Positions 16,809-25,735 of a DNA stretch of 64,000 nucleotides are shown here, one piece after another. Position numbers and translations under genes: made by a program. How positions within the stretch are numbered: position 1 is the first letter of the stretch; each line of letters begins with the position of its first letter. The notes beneath the pieces were generated by a model, which had not been told where the DNA came from, searched no databases, and saw only the letters and a program-made list of their open reading frames with translations. Source of the DNA: Bradyrhizobium sp. CB3481 (GTDB lineage Bacteria; Pseudomonadota; Alphaproteobacteria; Rhizobiales; Xanthobacteraceae); contig NZ_CP121647.1 of the NCBI RefSeq assembly GCF_029714305.1, positions 2,438,501-2,502,500 on the forward strand. Reading direction: 5' to 3'.

Positions 16809-16812
16809 CGCA

Positions 16813-18066
16813 ATGACTTTGGCGTCATCCACATCCCGCCCGCTGAAGATCCTGGCGATCGGCTACGCGACGAGCACGCACGTGGTGAACAGGGTGCGCT
16901 GTTTCGGCGGCCTTGGGCATGAGGTCTATCTGTTGGGCACACCATCGGCAGGTCTCATCGAGGTTACGGAGCTTACACCGTCCGTTCGCCCGGGCCAGGA
17001 CGAATGGCTCTCGCGTTTGGCGCGCTGGGGAAGCAAGCTGATCGGGCGCAATTTGAGTGGTCTGTCTGATATGGCGAGGTTGTTCCTCGACTTTCGCCGT
17101 CTGATAAGATCGACAAACCCCGACATCATCCACGTGCACTATGCATATAGCACGTGGGCCTGGCTGGCAGGCGCGTTGGGCTACCGTCCGCTGGTGGTCA
17201 GCGTGATGGGTGGAGATGTGCTGTTCGAGGAGCAGGGCGAGCCGACACCACGTGGAATTTCGCTGACCAAGCGCCTGTTTGCTGCGGCCGACCGCATCAC
17301 CGCAAAATCCGACTTTCTGATTGCCAAGCTCAATGAACTGGGCGGCTATGGCGGCAAGGCGACCAGGGTGGTATGGGGGGTTGATCCTCAACAGTTCCGG
17401 CCGCTTGATGCGTCAAACCTTCGCGCCGAGTGCGGAATCCCGGACCATGCCCGGATCGTGCTCAGCCCAAAAATCCTGCAGCCTTTCTATAATATCGACG
17501 TTCTTGTCGAGGCTATGGCGCTGGTGGTCAAACAGGTTCCATCGGCCCACCTCGTTGTCACGGAATATGGCGCCAACCCGCAGTACCGCGCAGAGCTGTT
17601 GGCCCAGATTGAGCGGCTTGGCCTCGCGGGTCATGTGAGCTTTGTCGGTCACATCGCCCATGACCAGATGCCGCTCTTCTACTCCCTTGCGGAAGTGGCG
17701 GTCGGAATTCCGCAATCTGACGGTTTGCCGCAGACCTTGCTTGAAGCGATGGCCTGTGGTGTCCCGAATGTAGTTGGCAGACTCGACCGCTACGGAGAGA
17801 TTGTCAAAGATGGCGAGAGCGTTCTGTTTGCCGATATCGAGCCGGCAAGTGTCGCGAGCGCTATCCTCAGATTGCTGGAGGAAAAGCCATTGCGGGATGC
17901 GATCGTCGCAAGGGGGCGGGAAATTGTCGTCGAGGAGGCGAACTTCCCGAACGACGTGCGGCGCGTGGAGGCAATATACCGCGAATTGGCTTCGCAGCCC
18001 ATAAGGCGTTCCTGGTATCGCCCGATGATGCTGATCGATGTAGCGCGCTACTGGCTCAGAATCTGA
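16813..18066 (+). CDS. glycosyltransferase family 4
   Basis: 417 residues; ATG 16813 is four bases after the preceding stop and directly precedes the conserved N-terminal strand LKILAIGYATSTHVVNRVRCFGGLGHEVYLL. Later motifs are DIIHVHYAYSTWAWLAGALGYRPLVVSVMGGDVL, VVWGVDPQQFRPL, VLSPKILQPFYNIDVLVEAM, and the GT4 nucleotide-sugar signature VGIPQSDGLPQTLLEAMACGVPNVVG with the E-x7-E spaced around it. A retaining GT-B enzyme acting on the growing lipid-linked glycan. The sugar donor cannot be told from sequence. Confidence 0.88.
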   Translation: MTLASSTSRPLKILAIGYATSTHVVNRVRCFGGLGHEVYLLGTPSAGLIEVTELTPSVRPGQDEWLSRLARWGSKLIGRNLSGLSDMARLFLDFRRLIRSTNPDIIHVHYAYSTWAWLAGALGYRPLVVSVMGGDVLFEEQGEPTPRGISLTKRLFAAADRITAKSDFLIAKLNELGGYGGKATRVVWGVDPQQFRPLDASNLRAECGIPDHARIVLSPKILQPFYNIDVLVEAMALVVKQVPSAHLVVTEYGANPQYRAELLAQIERLGLAGHVSFVGHIAHDQMPLFYSLAEVAVGIPQSDGLPQTLLEAMACGVPNVVGRLDRYGEIVKDGESVLFADIEPASVASAILRLLEEKPLRDAIVARGREIVVEEANFPNDVRRVEAIYRELASQPIRRSWYRPMMLIDVARYWLRI

Positions 18067-18131
18067 TCGGGACCTGCAACATCGCAGTAATCGCTGTAAC
18101 AATGACTTTCTTCGAGGGATGACTTGCCTGC

Positions 18132-19145
18132 ATGAAACCGATTGTTCCGCTTATTTGCCCCGACACGGGTGAACAACTGAAGCCCATTCCACCGTCCGAG
18201 GAAATTTCCGACAAAACGACAGAGCTGCGGTCATGCAGCGGCCGCGCTTACTCAGTGATCGGAGGCGTTCCACGCTTTGTTCCGCCTGAGAACTACGCTG
18301 CGGCATTTGGACTGCAGTGGAAGACTTTCAGGAAGACCCAGTTGGACTCCTACACCGGAACATCGATCAGCCGGGATCGGCTGGAGCGATGTTTGGGCGG
18401 CTTCGGCGCGGTGCGGGGCAAGAAAGTGCTGGAGGCAGGATGCGGCGCTGGCCGGTTTACGGAAGTGCTGCTGGCAGAAGGCGCGCAGGTCCTTGCATGC
18501 GATCTTTCCACGGCGGTTGAAGCAAACCGCGAAAATTGTGGCTCAAGGGATGGATATTTTGTTTGTCAGGCCGACATACGCGCGCTTCCGGTTGCGCCTC
18601 GATCTTTCGATGTTGTGATCTGCCTTGGGGTCATTCAGCACACGCCTGACCCCGACGAGACCATCCGGGTGCTCGCCGGCCACGTTGCTCCAGGGGGGCT
18701 TCTGGTCATTGATCACTATCGATATGGTCATGAGGATATGACCAAGACGCGGCAGCGCTTGCGCAAATTCCTCATCCGGCAGGATCCAAAAGTTGCGATG
18801 AATCTTGTAAGGCTGCTTGTTGCAGCTCTCTGGCCTCTACACCGACTGAGCTGGCATTTGCGAAAACTGGCGCTCGGCGGCAGATTCAGACAAGCCGTCT
18901 TGCATTTTTCGCCTGTTCTCGACTACCACGACTATTATGGACAATTGGGACCCAAGTTGCTCTATGCATGGGCCGTCCTGGATACTCACGACGCGCTTAC
19001 AGATCGATACAAGCACAAAAGATCGACGGAGCAGATTGCGCAGGCTCTCGATGCTGCTGGGCTGGTTCAGATCGAAGTAAGCTATGGCGGGAATGGCGTC
19101 GAGGCGCGGGGTCTGGTTCCGAAGCTATCTCCCGCCGGAGTCTAA
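18132..19145 (+). CDS. SAM-dependent methyltransferase with N-terminal Trm112-like segment
   Basis: 337 residues. The first 55 residues (PLICPDTGEQLKPI, then LRSCSGRAYSVIGGVPRFVP) look like a Trm112/zinc-ribbon-derived segment, though with only two cysteines it is unlikely to bind zinc. The methyltransferase domain has KVLEAGCGAGRFTEVLL, LACDLSTAVEANREN, PVAPRSFDVVICLGVIQHTPDP and HVAPGGLLVIDHYR. This combination is common in O-antigen and cell-wall loci. Probable O- or N-methylation of a glycan residue; it could make a terminal cap recognised by a Wzt C-terminal domain (speculative). Confidence 0.82.
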   Translation: MKPIVPLICPDTGEQLKPIPPSEEISDKTTELRSCSGRAYSVIGGVPRFVPPENYAAAFGLQWKTFRKTQLDSYTGTSISRDRLERCLGGFGAVRGKKVLEAGCGAGRFTEVLLAEGAQVLACDLSTAVEANRENCGSRDGYFVCQADIRALPVAPRSFDVVICLGVIQHTPDPDETIRVLAGHVAPGGLLVIDHYRYGHEDMTKTRQRLRKFLIRQDPKVAMNLVRLLVAALWPLHRLSWHLRKLALGGRFRQAVLHFSPVLDYHDYYGQLGPKLLYAWAVLDTHDALTDRYKHKRSTEQIAQALDAAGLVQIEVSYGGNGVEARGLVPKLSPAGV

Positions 19146-19296
19146 GGTCGAGAGCCGCGCCGCCGTGGCTTGACCCGGCTTGCGCACACCGAGATACCAC
19201 GTCTGAAACGGATCATCTCGCGAGGCGAATGGCCCGGCGTAGTTCAAGCCGAGGCACTCTCTGCCTTGACTTCGGAAAGTCTCTTAGGGCTATCGC

Positions 19297-21213
19297 ATGT
19301 GTGGAATTGCCGGTTTCCTTTCACTGACGTCCGAGCCGTATCCTCAGAGCGGGGTGGCGCTGCGCGCGATGTCTTCGCTGATCGCCCATCGTGGTCCTGA
19401 TGGCACCGGTGAATGGACGTCGAGCGACCGGCGCGTGGGCTTCGTCCATCGACGGCTTGCGATCATAGACCTGTCGCCGAGCGGTGCGCAGCCAATGATC
19501 GCGCCAAACGGCACCGTGATCACGTACAATGGCGAGATCTACAACTATATCGAACTGCGTAACGAGTTGTCGTCTCGATGGGAGTTTCGCTCGACTTCAG
19601 ACACAGAAGTGATCCTTGCCGCCTATGAGAGGTGGGGAGATGATTGCGTATCTCATCTGAGGGGAATGTTTGCGTTCGCGATCTGGGATGAGAAAAAGCA
19701 AAGACTGTTTGCTGCGCGTGATCGTTTCGGCATCAAACCACTCTACTATACCGAGCAGAGGGGGAGGCTCTTCTTTGCGTCAGAGGCCAAGGCCCTGCTG
19801 CCCCTGCTGCCCGAAATTCGCACCGATTCGAGTGCGCTCGCGGAATATCTGACTTTCCAGTATACGATCGGCGCCAAGACGCTCTTTGAACATGTCAACG
19901 CGCTGCTGCCCGGACATGTGCTCACGGTCGACCACGGAAATATCAGCGTTCGTCGCTACTGGGATGTGCAGTATGCCGTCGATTTCGATCACAGCCCGAG
20001 GTATTTCGAAGCGCGCTTCAAGGAGTTGATCGCCGACTCCATGAAGATCCATTTGCGGGCGGATGTACCGATCGGCGGATATGTCTCAGGAGGGCTCGAC
20101 TCCAGTCTCGTGGCGTTGCTGGCCTCGCGTCACGACCACCGCAATCGTCTCGCATTCCACGGCCGGTTCACGGAGTATCCCGGGTACGACGAGAGCCGAT
20201 ATGCACAGGAGGTCGGAAGGCTGGCCGACATGACCTTGCACATGGCGGATATCACCGCGGAGGACTTCAGGACCTCGCTCCACGATGTCATCTATCATCT
20301 TGATTTTCCGGTCGCCGGTCCCGGTTCGTTTCCGCAATTCATGGTCTCGGCGCTCGCTGCGAGGCATGTGAAAGTCGTTCTCGGCGGGCAGGGCGGGGAC
20401 GAACTGCTTGGAGGCTACGCACGATATCTCGTGGCCTACTTCGAGCAATGCATCAAGGCCGCGATGGACGGCACCTACCAGGAAGGAAACTACGTCGTCA
20501 CGATCGAGTCCATCGTTCCGAATCTCGGTCTGCTCCGTGAATACAAGCCGATGATCAAGGAGTTTTGGCGCGAGGGGCTGTTCGAGGATCTGGACGAGCG
20601 GTATTTCAGGCTCATTGATCGCTCCACCGACATGGTCGGCGAAGTGGATTGGGGGGCGCTCGACAAGGCGCGGGTCTTCGAGGCGTTCCGCGGGATCTTC
20701 AATAATCAGGACAACGTCAGAAAAGAGGCCTACTTCGACAAGATGACTCACTTCGATTTCAAGTGCCTGTTGCCGGCGTTGCTGCAGGTTGAAGATCGAA
20801 TGAGCATGGCGCACGGGCTCGAGAGCCGGGTGCCTCTGCTTGATCATCCGCTGGTCGAGTTCCTCGCCACGGTTCCTGCCGACGTCAAGTTCAAAGGCGG
20901 GCAGATGAAGCAGCTTATGAAGACCGCCTATCGTGACATCCTGCCGGCCGACGTATTGAAACGGCGAGACAAGATGGGTTTCCCGGTTCCCCTGAAGGAA
21001 TGGTTCGAGGGATCGCTTCGCAGCTTCGTGACGGATATTTTCGATCAGCAGCGGGCGCGAGAGCGCGACTATTTCAACAGTGGCGTGGTGCTCGCAAACT
21101 TTCAGAAGGCGTCTCGTTTCTCGCGCAAGGCCTGGGGGCTATTGTCGCTCGAGCTATGGCACCAGCGCTTCCATGATCGGGCGGCCGAATTCAGAGCTAT
21201 GGTTCAATCCTAG
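19297..21213 (+). CDS. asnB: asparagine synthase (glutamine-hydrolysing) family amidotransferase, copy 3 complete
   Basis: 638 residues beginning MCGIAGFLSL. Glutaminase motifs IAHRGPDGTGEW, FVHRRLAIIDL, YNGEIYNYIEL and RDRFGIKPLYYT; synthetase motifs SGGLDSSLVALLA, LGGQGGDELLGGYARY, and QVEDRMSMAHGLESRVPLLDHPLVEF. The stretch between the PP-loop and the second acceptor-site motif contains a long charged insertion (about residues 390 to 480), different from the other two copies. It closes the assembly half of the locus; a 276-base gap and a possible promoter follow before the sugar-nucleotide genes. Role as for the other copies: glutamine-dependent amidation, substrate inferred. Confidence 0.9.
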   Translation: MCGIAGFLSLTSEPYPQSGVALRAMSSLIAHRGPDGTGEWTSSDRRVGFVHRRLAIIDLSPSGAQPMIAPNGTVITYNGEIYNYIELRNELSSRWEFRSTSDTEVILAAYERWGDDCVSHLRGMFAFAIWDEKKQRLFAARDRFGIKPLYYTEQRGRLFFASEAKALLPLLPEIRTDSSALAEYLTFQYTIGAKTLFEHVNALLPGHVLTVDHGNISVRRYWDVQYAVDFDHSPRYFEARFKELIADSMKIHLRADVPIGGYVSGGLDSSLVALLASRHDHRNRLAFHGRFTEYPGYDESRYAQEVGRLADMTLHMADITAEDFRTSLHDVIYHLDFPVAGPGSFPQFMVSALAARHVKVVLGGQGGDELLGGYARYLVAYFEQCIKAAMDGTYQEGNYVVTIESIVPNLGLLREYKPMIKEFWREGLFEDLDERYFRLIDRSTDMVGEVDWGALDKARVFEAFRGIFNNQDNVRKEAYFDKMTHFDFKCLLPALLQVEDRMSMAHGLESRVPLLDHPLVEFLATVPADVKFKGGQMKQLMKTAYRDILPADVLKRRDKMGFPVPLKEWFEGSLRSFVTDIFDQQRARERDYFNSGVVLANFQKASRFSRKAWGLLSLELWHQRFHDRAAEFRAMVQS

Positions 21214-21403
21214 GGCCAGCGAAGTCCGTCGCAGCGGCGGCGCTCTTATTTCGCCGATCGCTGGACATGTTGGAAGAATGCGCGGGAATCGGGGTCTCGG
21301 ATCGCCTTGCTTGCCGATGCTCCCGATCTGCGCGCGTCGGCCGTCCGCCGAAATGAGGCGGCGCGACGTCTCAGGCCGCGGCTCTGGGAGACTTGGGGTA
21401 TAT

Positions 21404-21431
21404 TTGACAACGGCGACCGTCATGTTATCTC
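21404..21431 (+). promoter_or_regulatory. possible sigma-70 type promoter before the dehydrogenase gene
   Basis: TTGACA at 21404-21409 and TATCTC at 21426-21431 are separated by 16 bases, 58 bases before the ATG at 21490. The -35 box is perfect and the -10 box weak. It lies in the longest gap of the first 29 kb (21214-21489), which otherwise holds no gene I can support. It would give the sugar-nucleotide genes their own transcript. Confidence 0.35.
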
Positions 21432-21489
21432 CGCGTCATTCGTGCGATTTCCATAAACTGGGCCCGCGCCAAACCAATCGGAATGAAAA

Positions 21490-22773
21490 ATGGGACACGG
21501 ACGCAACATCGCTGTAATCGGGTTGGGCTATGTCGGTTTGCCTGTCGCCGTGTCGTTTGCGCGATCGGGTGCGCCGGTAGTCGGATTCGATATCGATCAA
21601 AGACGGGTGACCGAACTCAAAGACGGTCACGATCGTACGAGAGAGGTCGAAGCGCATGATCTGCACCAGGAGTCACTCGTCTTCTCGTCCGATCGCGCCG
21701 CGATGGCAAGGTCCGACTTCTACATTGTAACGGTGCCAACGCCGATCGATGAGGCGAGGCGGCCGGACTTGAGGGCAATGATCTCCGCATCGCGCTCAGT
21801 TGGTGCGGTGCTGAAGAAGGGCGATATTGTTGTCTATGAGTCGACGGTGTACCCCGGCGCCGTCGAAGAAGAGTGCATTCCGATCCTGAACGAGACATCA
21901 GGGCTCAAGGCGGGGGACGATTTCACGGTCGGCTATTCGCCGGAGCGAATAAATCCAGGCGACAGGCAGCATCGGTTTGAAACCATCGCCAAGGTGGTGT
22001 CGGCGCAGGATGAGCGAACGCTCGATATTGTGGCCGCCGTTTACGGGTCGGTCGTGACAGCCGGCGTTCATCGTGCATCTTCCATCAAGGTGGCGGAGGC
22101 CGCGAAGGTCATCGAAAATACGCAGCGCGATCTGAATATCGCCTTCATGAACGAGTTGTCGTTGATCTTTCAGGCGCTCAATATTGACACTGCGGATGTG
22201 TTGGCTGCGGCGCGCACCAAGTGGAACTTCCTGCCTTTCCAACCGGGGCTTGTCGGCGGCCATTGCATCGGTGTCGATCCTTATTACCTGACCTTTCGGG
22301 CGGAGAAGGCCGGCTATCATCCGGAGGTCATTCTCGCAGGCCGACGCATCAATGATGGCATGGGGCAGCGTGTGGCGCGAGAATGCGTGAGGGGGCTGTT
22401 GCGACGCAAGGCGCAAAGCGGCGTCGTCACGGTTCTTGGGCTCACATTCAAGGAAGATGTCCCGGACACGCGCAACTCGCGGGTCATTGATATTGTGAGC
22501 GAGTTGCAATCGTTCGGCTTGACAGTGCAGTTGCATGATCCTCTCGCAAACGCGGCCGATGCTGAGGAGGAATATGGAGTCAAGCTGCTGCCGCTGCGCG
22601 AACTGCAGTCGGCGGATGCCGTCATTCTTGCCGTAGCACATAACGAATATGCGAGCGGCGGGTGGCCGCTTATCCAGCGGCTGCTGATTGGCGGCAATGG
22701 CTTGGTTTTTGATGTGAAATCGAAGCTCGACCGCGGCTCGAAGCCGGTCGGCATTGAATTGTTGCGACTTTGA
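21490..22773 (+). CDS. tviB: UDP-N-acetylhexosamine 6-dehydrogenase, TviB/WbpO type
   Basis: 427 residues of the UDP-glucose/GDP-mannose dehydrogenase superfamily. NAD site IGLGYVGLPVAV, then YIVTVPTPIDEARRPDL, YESTVYPGAVEEECIPIL, VGYSPERINPGDRQH, EAAKVIENTQRDLNIAFMNEL and the active-site cysteine in GGHCIGVDPYYL. The ENTQRDLNIA plus GGHCIGVDPYYL pair is shared with TviB, WbpO and WbpA, which oxidise C6 of UDP-GlcNAc or UDP-GalNAc to the uronic acid. It thus supplies the carboxylate that the asparagine-synthase homologues could amidate. UDP-ManNAc (WecC activity) is possible because a 2-epimerase gene lies downstream. Confidence 0.9.
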   Translation: MGHGRNIAVIGLGYVGLPVAVSFARSGAPVVGFDIDQRRVTELKDGHDRTREVEAHDLHQESLVFSSDRAAMARSDFYIVTVPTPIDEARRPDLRAMISASRSVGAVLKKGDIVVYESTVYPGAVEEECIPILNETSGLKAGDDFTVGYSPERINPGDRQHRFETIAKVVSAQDERTLDIVAAVYGSVVTAGVHRASSIKVAEAAKVIENTQRDLNIAFMNELSLIFQALNIDTADVLAAARTKWNFLPFQPGLVGGHCIGVDPYYLTFRAEKAGYHPEVILAGRRINDGMGQRVARECVRGLLRRKAQSGVVTVLGLTFKEDVPDTRNSRVIDIVSELQSFGLTVQLHDPLANAADAEEEYGVKLLPLRELQSADAVILAVAHNEYASGGWPLIQRLLIGGNGLVFDVKSKLDRGSKPVGIELLRL

Positions 22774-22781
22774 GCTCGGGT

Positions 22782-23798
22782 ATGGCGAGCAAGGTAGTTC
22801 TTGTCACCGGAGCCGCCGGTTTCATCGGCTTCCATGTCAGTCAGCGTCTTCTATCGGAAGGCTTCGACGTCGTCGGCGTCGACAACATCAACCATTATTA
22901 TGATCCAAAGCTCAAAGGGGCGCGCCTTGACGTGCTCAAGAGCAACTCTCGATTTTGCACCGAAAAGCTCGATCTTGCTCATCGGCAGATGACGAAGGCG
23001 TTGTTTGAACGGCATCGCTTTGGCAAGGTGATCCATCTTGCTGCGCAGGCCGGCGTCCGATATTCGATCCAGGATCCGCACGCTTACGTCGACGCGAATA
23101 TGCAGGGCTTCGTCAACGTCCTGGAAGGATGCCGTCACAACGGATGCGAGCATCTTGTCTATGCGTCCTCGTCGTCGGTCTATGGCGCCAACACCAAGTT
23201 GCCATTCTCGATTGAAGACCGTGTCGATCATCCGATCAGTCTCTATGCTGCTTCCAAGAGGGCGAATGAGCTGATGGCTCATGCCTACAGTCATCTTTAC
23301 CGCCTTCCTACGACAGGTCTGCGCTTCTTTACGGTCTACGGTCCATGGGGCCGGCCTGATATGGCGATGTTTGTGTTTGCCAGATCCATTCTGGCTGGCG
23401 AGCCAATAAAGCTGTTCAATCATGGTAAAATGCGGCGAGACTTCACCTATGTCGATGACGTCAGCAAATGTATCGTTGGTCTCATCGACCGGGCGCCGCA
23501 AGGCTTTGGCGATTTGAGCAGCGATAAGCCGGGTACCTCGGCGACCAGCGTCCCGTGGCGGATCTATAATATTGGCAACAATAATCCCGAGGAACTGACA
23601 TACGTCGTTTCTCTTCTCGAAAAGGAATTGGGGAAGGCGGCCATCAGGGAGATGTTGCCGATGCAGCCTGGCGATGTCGAGGCAACCTACGCCGACGTCA
23701 AGGATCTCGAGCAAGATATCGGCTTTCGTCCCGCGACACAGATCGAGGAAGGTGTCGCTCGCTTCGTCAAATGGTACCGGGATTACTACCGGATTTAG
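22782..23798 (+). CDS. NAD-dependent epimerase, UDP-glucuronate 4-epimerase-like
   Basis: 338 residues from ATG 22782; a TTG at 22770 overlapping the previous stop is an alternative. Extended SDR with TGAAGFIGFHVSQRLL, VGVDNINHYYDPKLK (typical of UDP-GlcA 4-epimerases), HLAAQAGVRYSI, YASSSSVYG and the YAASK catalytic pair, FFTVYGPWGRPDMA, and KMRRDFTYVDD. The WGRPDMA signature marks the GAE/CapI/LspL branch that interconverts UDP-GlcA and UDP-GalA, and related WbnF- and TviC-like enzymes on N-acetylated forms. It would turn the TviB product into the galacto isomer. Confidence 0.85.
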   Translation: MASKVVLVTGAAGFIGFHVSQRLLSEGFDVVGVDNINHYYDPKLKGARLDVLKSNSRFCTEKLDLAHRQMTKALFERHRFGKVIHLAAQAGVRYSIQDPHAYVDANMQGFVNVLEGCRHNGCEHLVYASSSSVYGANTKLPFSIEDRVDHPISLYAASKRANELMAHAYSHLYRLPTTGLRFFTVYGPWGRPDMAMFVFARSILAGEPIKLFNHGKMRRDFTYVDDVSKCIVGLIDRAPQGFGDLSSDKPGTSATSVPWRIYNIGNNNPEELTYVVSLLEKELGKAAIREMLPMQPGDVEATYADVKDLEQDIGFRPATQIEEGVARFVKWYRDYYRI

Positions 23799-23839
23799 CA
23801 ATAGAACTCGACAACAGCTTCTTGAATCTGGGTGGTCAT

Positions 23840-24787
23840 ATGAAAATCTTTGTCACCGGCGGAGCCGGACAGGTCGGATCAACGGTCATAGACATGTTCT
23901 TGTCGCGCGGCGATGAGGTCGTTGCGATCGACAACTATGCGACCGGTCGGGCCGACAATCTGACCAAGCACGCAAAGCTTATGCTGATTGAAGACACGAT
24001 CGCGAACGCCGAGGTCATCAATCGGCTGTTTTCGGATTTCCGGCCCGAGATCGTCGTCCACACTGCGGCGTCCTATAAAGATCCCGAAGATTGGGGCACC
24101 GATGCGCTGGTCAATGCCGTTGGCACGGCCAATGTCGCCAAAGCGTGCAAGGCGCATGGTGTATCTCGCCTCATCTACTTTCAGACGGCTCTTTGCTACG
24201 GTACGAAACCGCTGCAATCTCCTATCCCGCTTGATCATCCAATCAATCCCGTCAATTCGAGCTATGCAATCTCGAAGACGGCTGGAGAGAACTACGTTCA
24301 GTTTTCCGGAGTTGACTGGGTGACTTTCCGGCTGGCCAATGTGATCGGACCGCGAAACGTTTCCGGGCCGCTCCCCATCTTCTACGGTCGGTTGTCCAAG
24401 GGACAGAAGTGTTTCGTCACGCCGGCGCGTCGGGACTTCTGCTATGCGGACGACTTGGCGCGGGTTGTCGTCAAGGCTGCCGATGGCGCCGGCAGCGGCA
24501 CCTACCATTTCTCCTCGGGCAAGGATGTCGCGATTAAGGAGCTTTATGACGCCGTGGTGCGCGCAATGAAGCTCAATGATTATCCTGAACCGGAAATCAA
24601 GCCGCTCGGCCCCGACGACGCGCCTTCCATTCTTCTTGACCCGGACCGCACATTCAAGGACTTCGGAGCGATAGAGTTCACTTCGCTCGATGACATTGCG
24701 CGCATGTCGGTGGAGCGATGGCAGAGGGATGGCGTTGTCGGAGGTTATACGCACCTGAAGGAAGCGCGGGCGGAAATCCGCAGTTGA
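23840..24787 (+). CDS. NAD-dependent epimerase/dehydratase, WbmG/WbmH-like, tandem copy 1
   Basis: 315 residues; ATG 23840 is preceded by GGTGG and directly precedes the Rossmann motif FVTGGAGQVGS. Other motifs: IVVHTAASYKDPEDWG, FQTALCYG, and SSYAISKTAGEN with the catalytic Tyr-Lys. It is clearly paralogous to the next gene (shared AASYKDP, FQTxLCYG, RLANVxGPR, and a YxHLxE end). Bordetella O-antigen loci carry a similar trio of SDR genes (wbmF, wbmG, wbmH) beside amidotransferase genes; the match is from memory. Likely acts on a UDP-aminouronic acid. Confidence 0.8.
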   Translation: MKIFVTGGAGQVGSTVIDMFLSRGDEVVAIDNYATGRADNLTKHAKLMLIEDTIANAEVINRLFSDFRPEIVVHTAASYKDPEDWGTDALVNAVGTANVAKACKAHGVSRLIYFQTALCYGTKPLQSPIPLDHPINPVNSSYAISKTAGENYVQFSGVDWVTFRLANVIGPRNVSGPLPIFYGRLSKGQKCFVTPARRDFCYADDLARVVVKAADGAGSGTYHFSSGKDVAIKELYDAVVRAMKLNDYPEPEIKPLGPDDAPSILLDPDRTFKDFGAIEFTSLDDIARMSVERWQRDGVVGGYTHLKEARAEIRS

Positions 24788-24800
24788 TCAGGATAGGTTG

Positions 24801-25733
24801 ATGCGCATTGTCATTACTGGTGGCGCAGGCTGCCTCGGCTCGAATCTTCTTGAGCATTGGTTGCCGCAAGGTCACGAGCTCCTCGTCATTGACAACTTTG
24901 CGACCGGTAAGCGCGAGGTTGTGCCGGCTCTTCCCGGTCTGACGCTTGTCGAAGGCTCAGTCGCCGATCGCGATCTGGTACTGCGGACATTTGCCGAGTT
25001 CAAGCCAACTCACGTTGTTCACTCAGCCGCTTCCTACAAAGACCCCGCCAATTGGCGGGAAGACATTACGACGAATGTCGAGGGGACTGCAAACGTCGTC
25101 GAAGCGGCGCGCCGCGCGGCTGTTACCCGCATCCTGAACTTCCAGACTGTATTGTGTTATGGCAGACCAGAGAGCATGCCTATTCCCGTCGAGCATCCGC
25201 TGCGGCCGTTCACTAGCTACGGAATTTCCAAAGTCGCTGGCGAACAATATTTGGCGATGAGTGGCTTGCCCTTCGTCTCGCTTCGGCTTGCGAATGTAAC
25301 CGGCCCTCGTCTAGCGATAGGTCCGATTCCGACCTTCTACAAACGCCTGAAGGCGGGCCAGGCATGCTTTTGCAGTGACGCCCAGCGTGATTTCCTGGAC
25401 ATGTCCGACTTTCTCGCCGCAGTCGATATAGCAATGACTGCTGCTGCGCCGGATGGTATCTTTAACGTGGCCAGCGGGGTAGGGCATTCGATCAAGGAAA
25501 TATACGATCTGGTACGATCACATCTGGGCATGGCCGCCGATCCCGACGTCAAAGTAGTACCCGTGGGCGATGACGACGTGCCGTCGGTCGTTCCGGACCC
25601 GAGCCGAACACATGCCTTGCTTGGCTGGCGGGCGAAAGTGCCGTTTGAGGAAACGATCCGGCGGCTTCTCGCGTGGTATGACGCGCATGGCGTGAGCGAC
25701 GTTTACAGCCATCTGGCCGAACCAAAGAGCTGA
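24801..25733 (+). CDS. NAD-dependent epimerase/dehydratase, WbmG/WbmH-like, tandem copy 2
   Basis: 310 residues from ATG 24801 (a TTG one codon earlier is possible); 13 bases after the preceding stop. Motifs: VITGGAGCLGSN, VVHSAASYKDPANWR, NFQTVLCYG, TSYGISKVAGEQY, LRLANVTGPR and a final VYSHLAE. It is a diverged tandem duplicate of the previous gene, sharing the unusual AASYKDP and LCYG motifs where most SDR epimerases have AAQ or SSxxVYG. Two similar but non-identical epimerases suggest two steps or two sugars of the same series. Two bases separate it from the next SDR gene. Confidence 0.8.
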   Translation: MRIVITGGAGCLGSNLLEHWLPQGHELLVIDNFATGKREVVPALPGLTLVEGSVADRDLVLRTFAEFKPTHVVHSAASYKDPANWREDITTNVEGTANVVEAARRAAVTRILNFQTVLCYGRPESMPIPVEHPLRPFTSYGISKVAGEQYLAMSGLPFVSLRLANVTGPRLAIGPIPTFYKRLKAGQACFCSDAQRDFLDMSDFLAAVDIAMTAAAPDGIFNVASGVGHSIKEIYDLVRSHLGMAADPDVKVVPVGDDDVPSVVPDPSRTHALLGWRAKVPFEETIRRLLAWYDAHGVSDVYSHLAEPKS

Positions 25734-25735
25734 TC

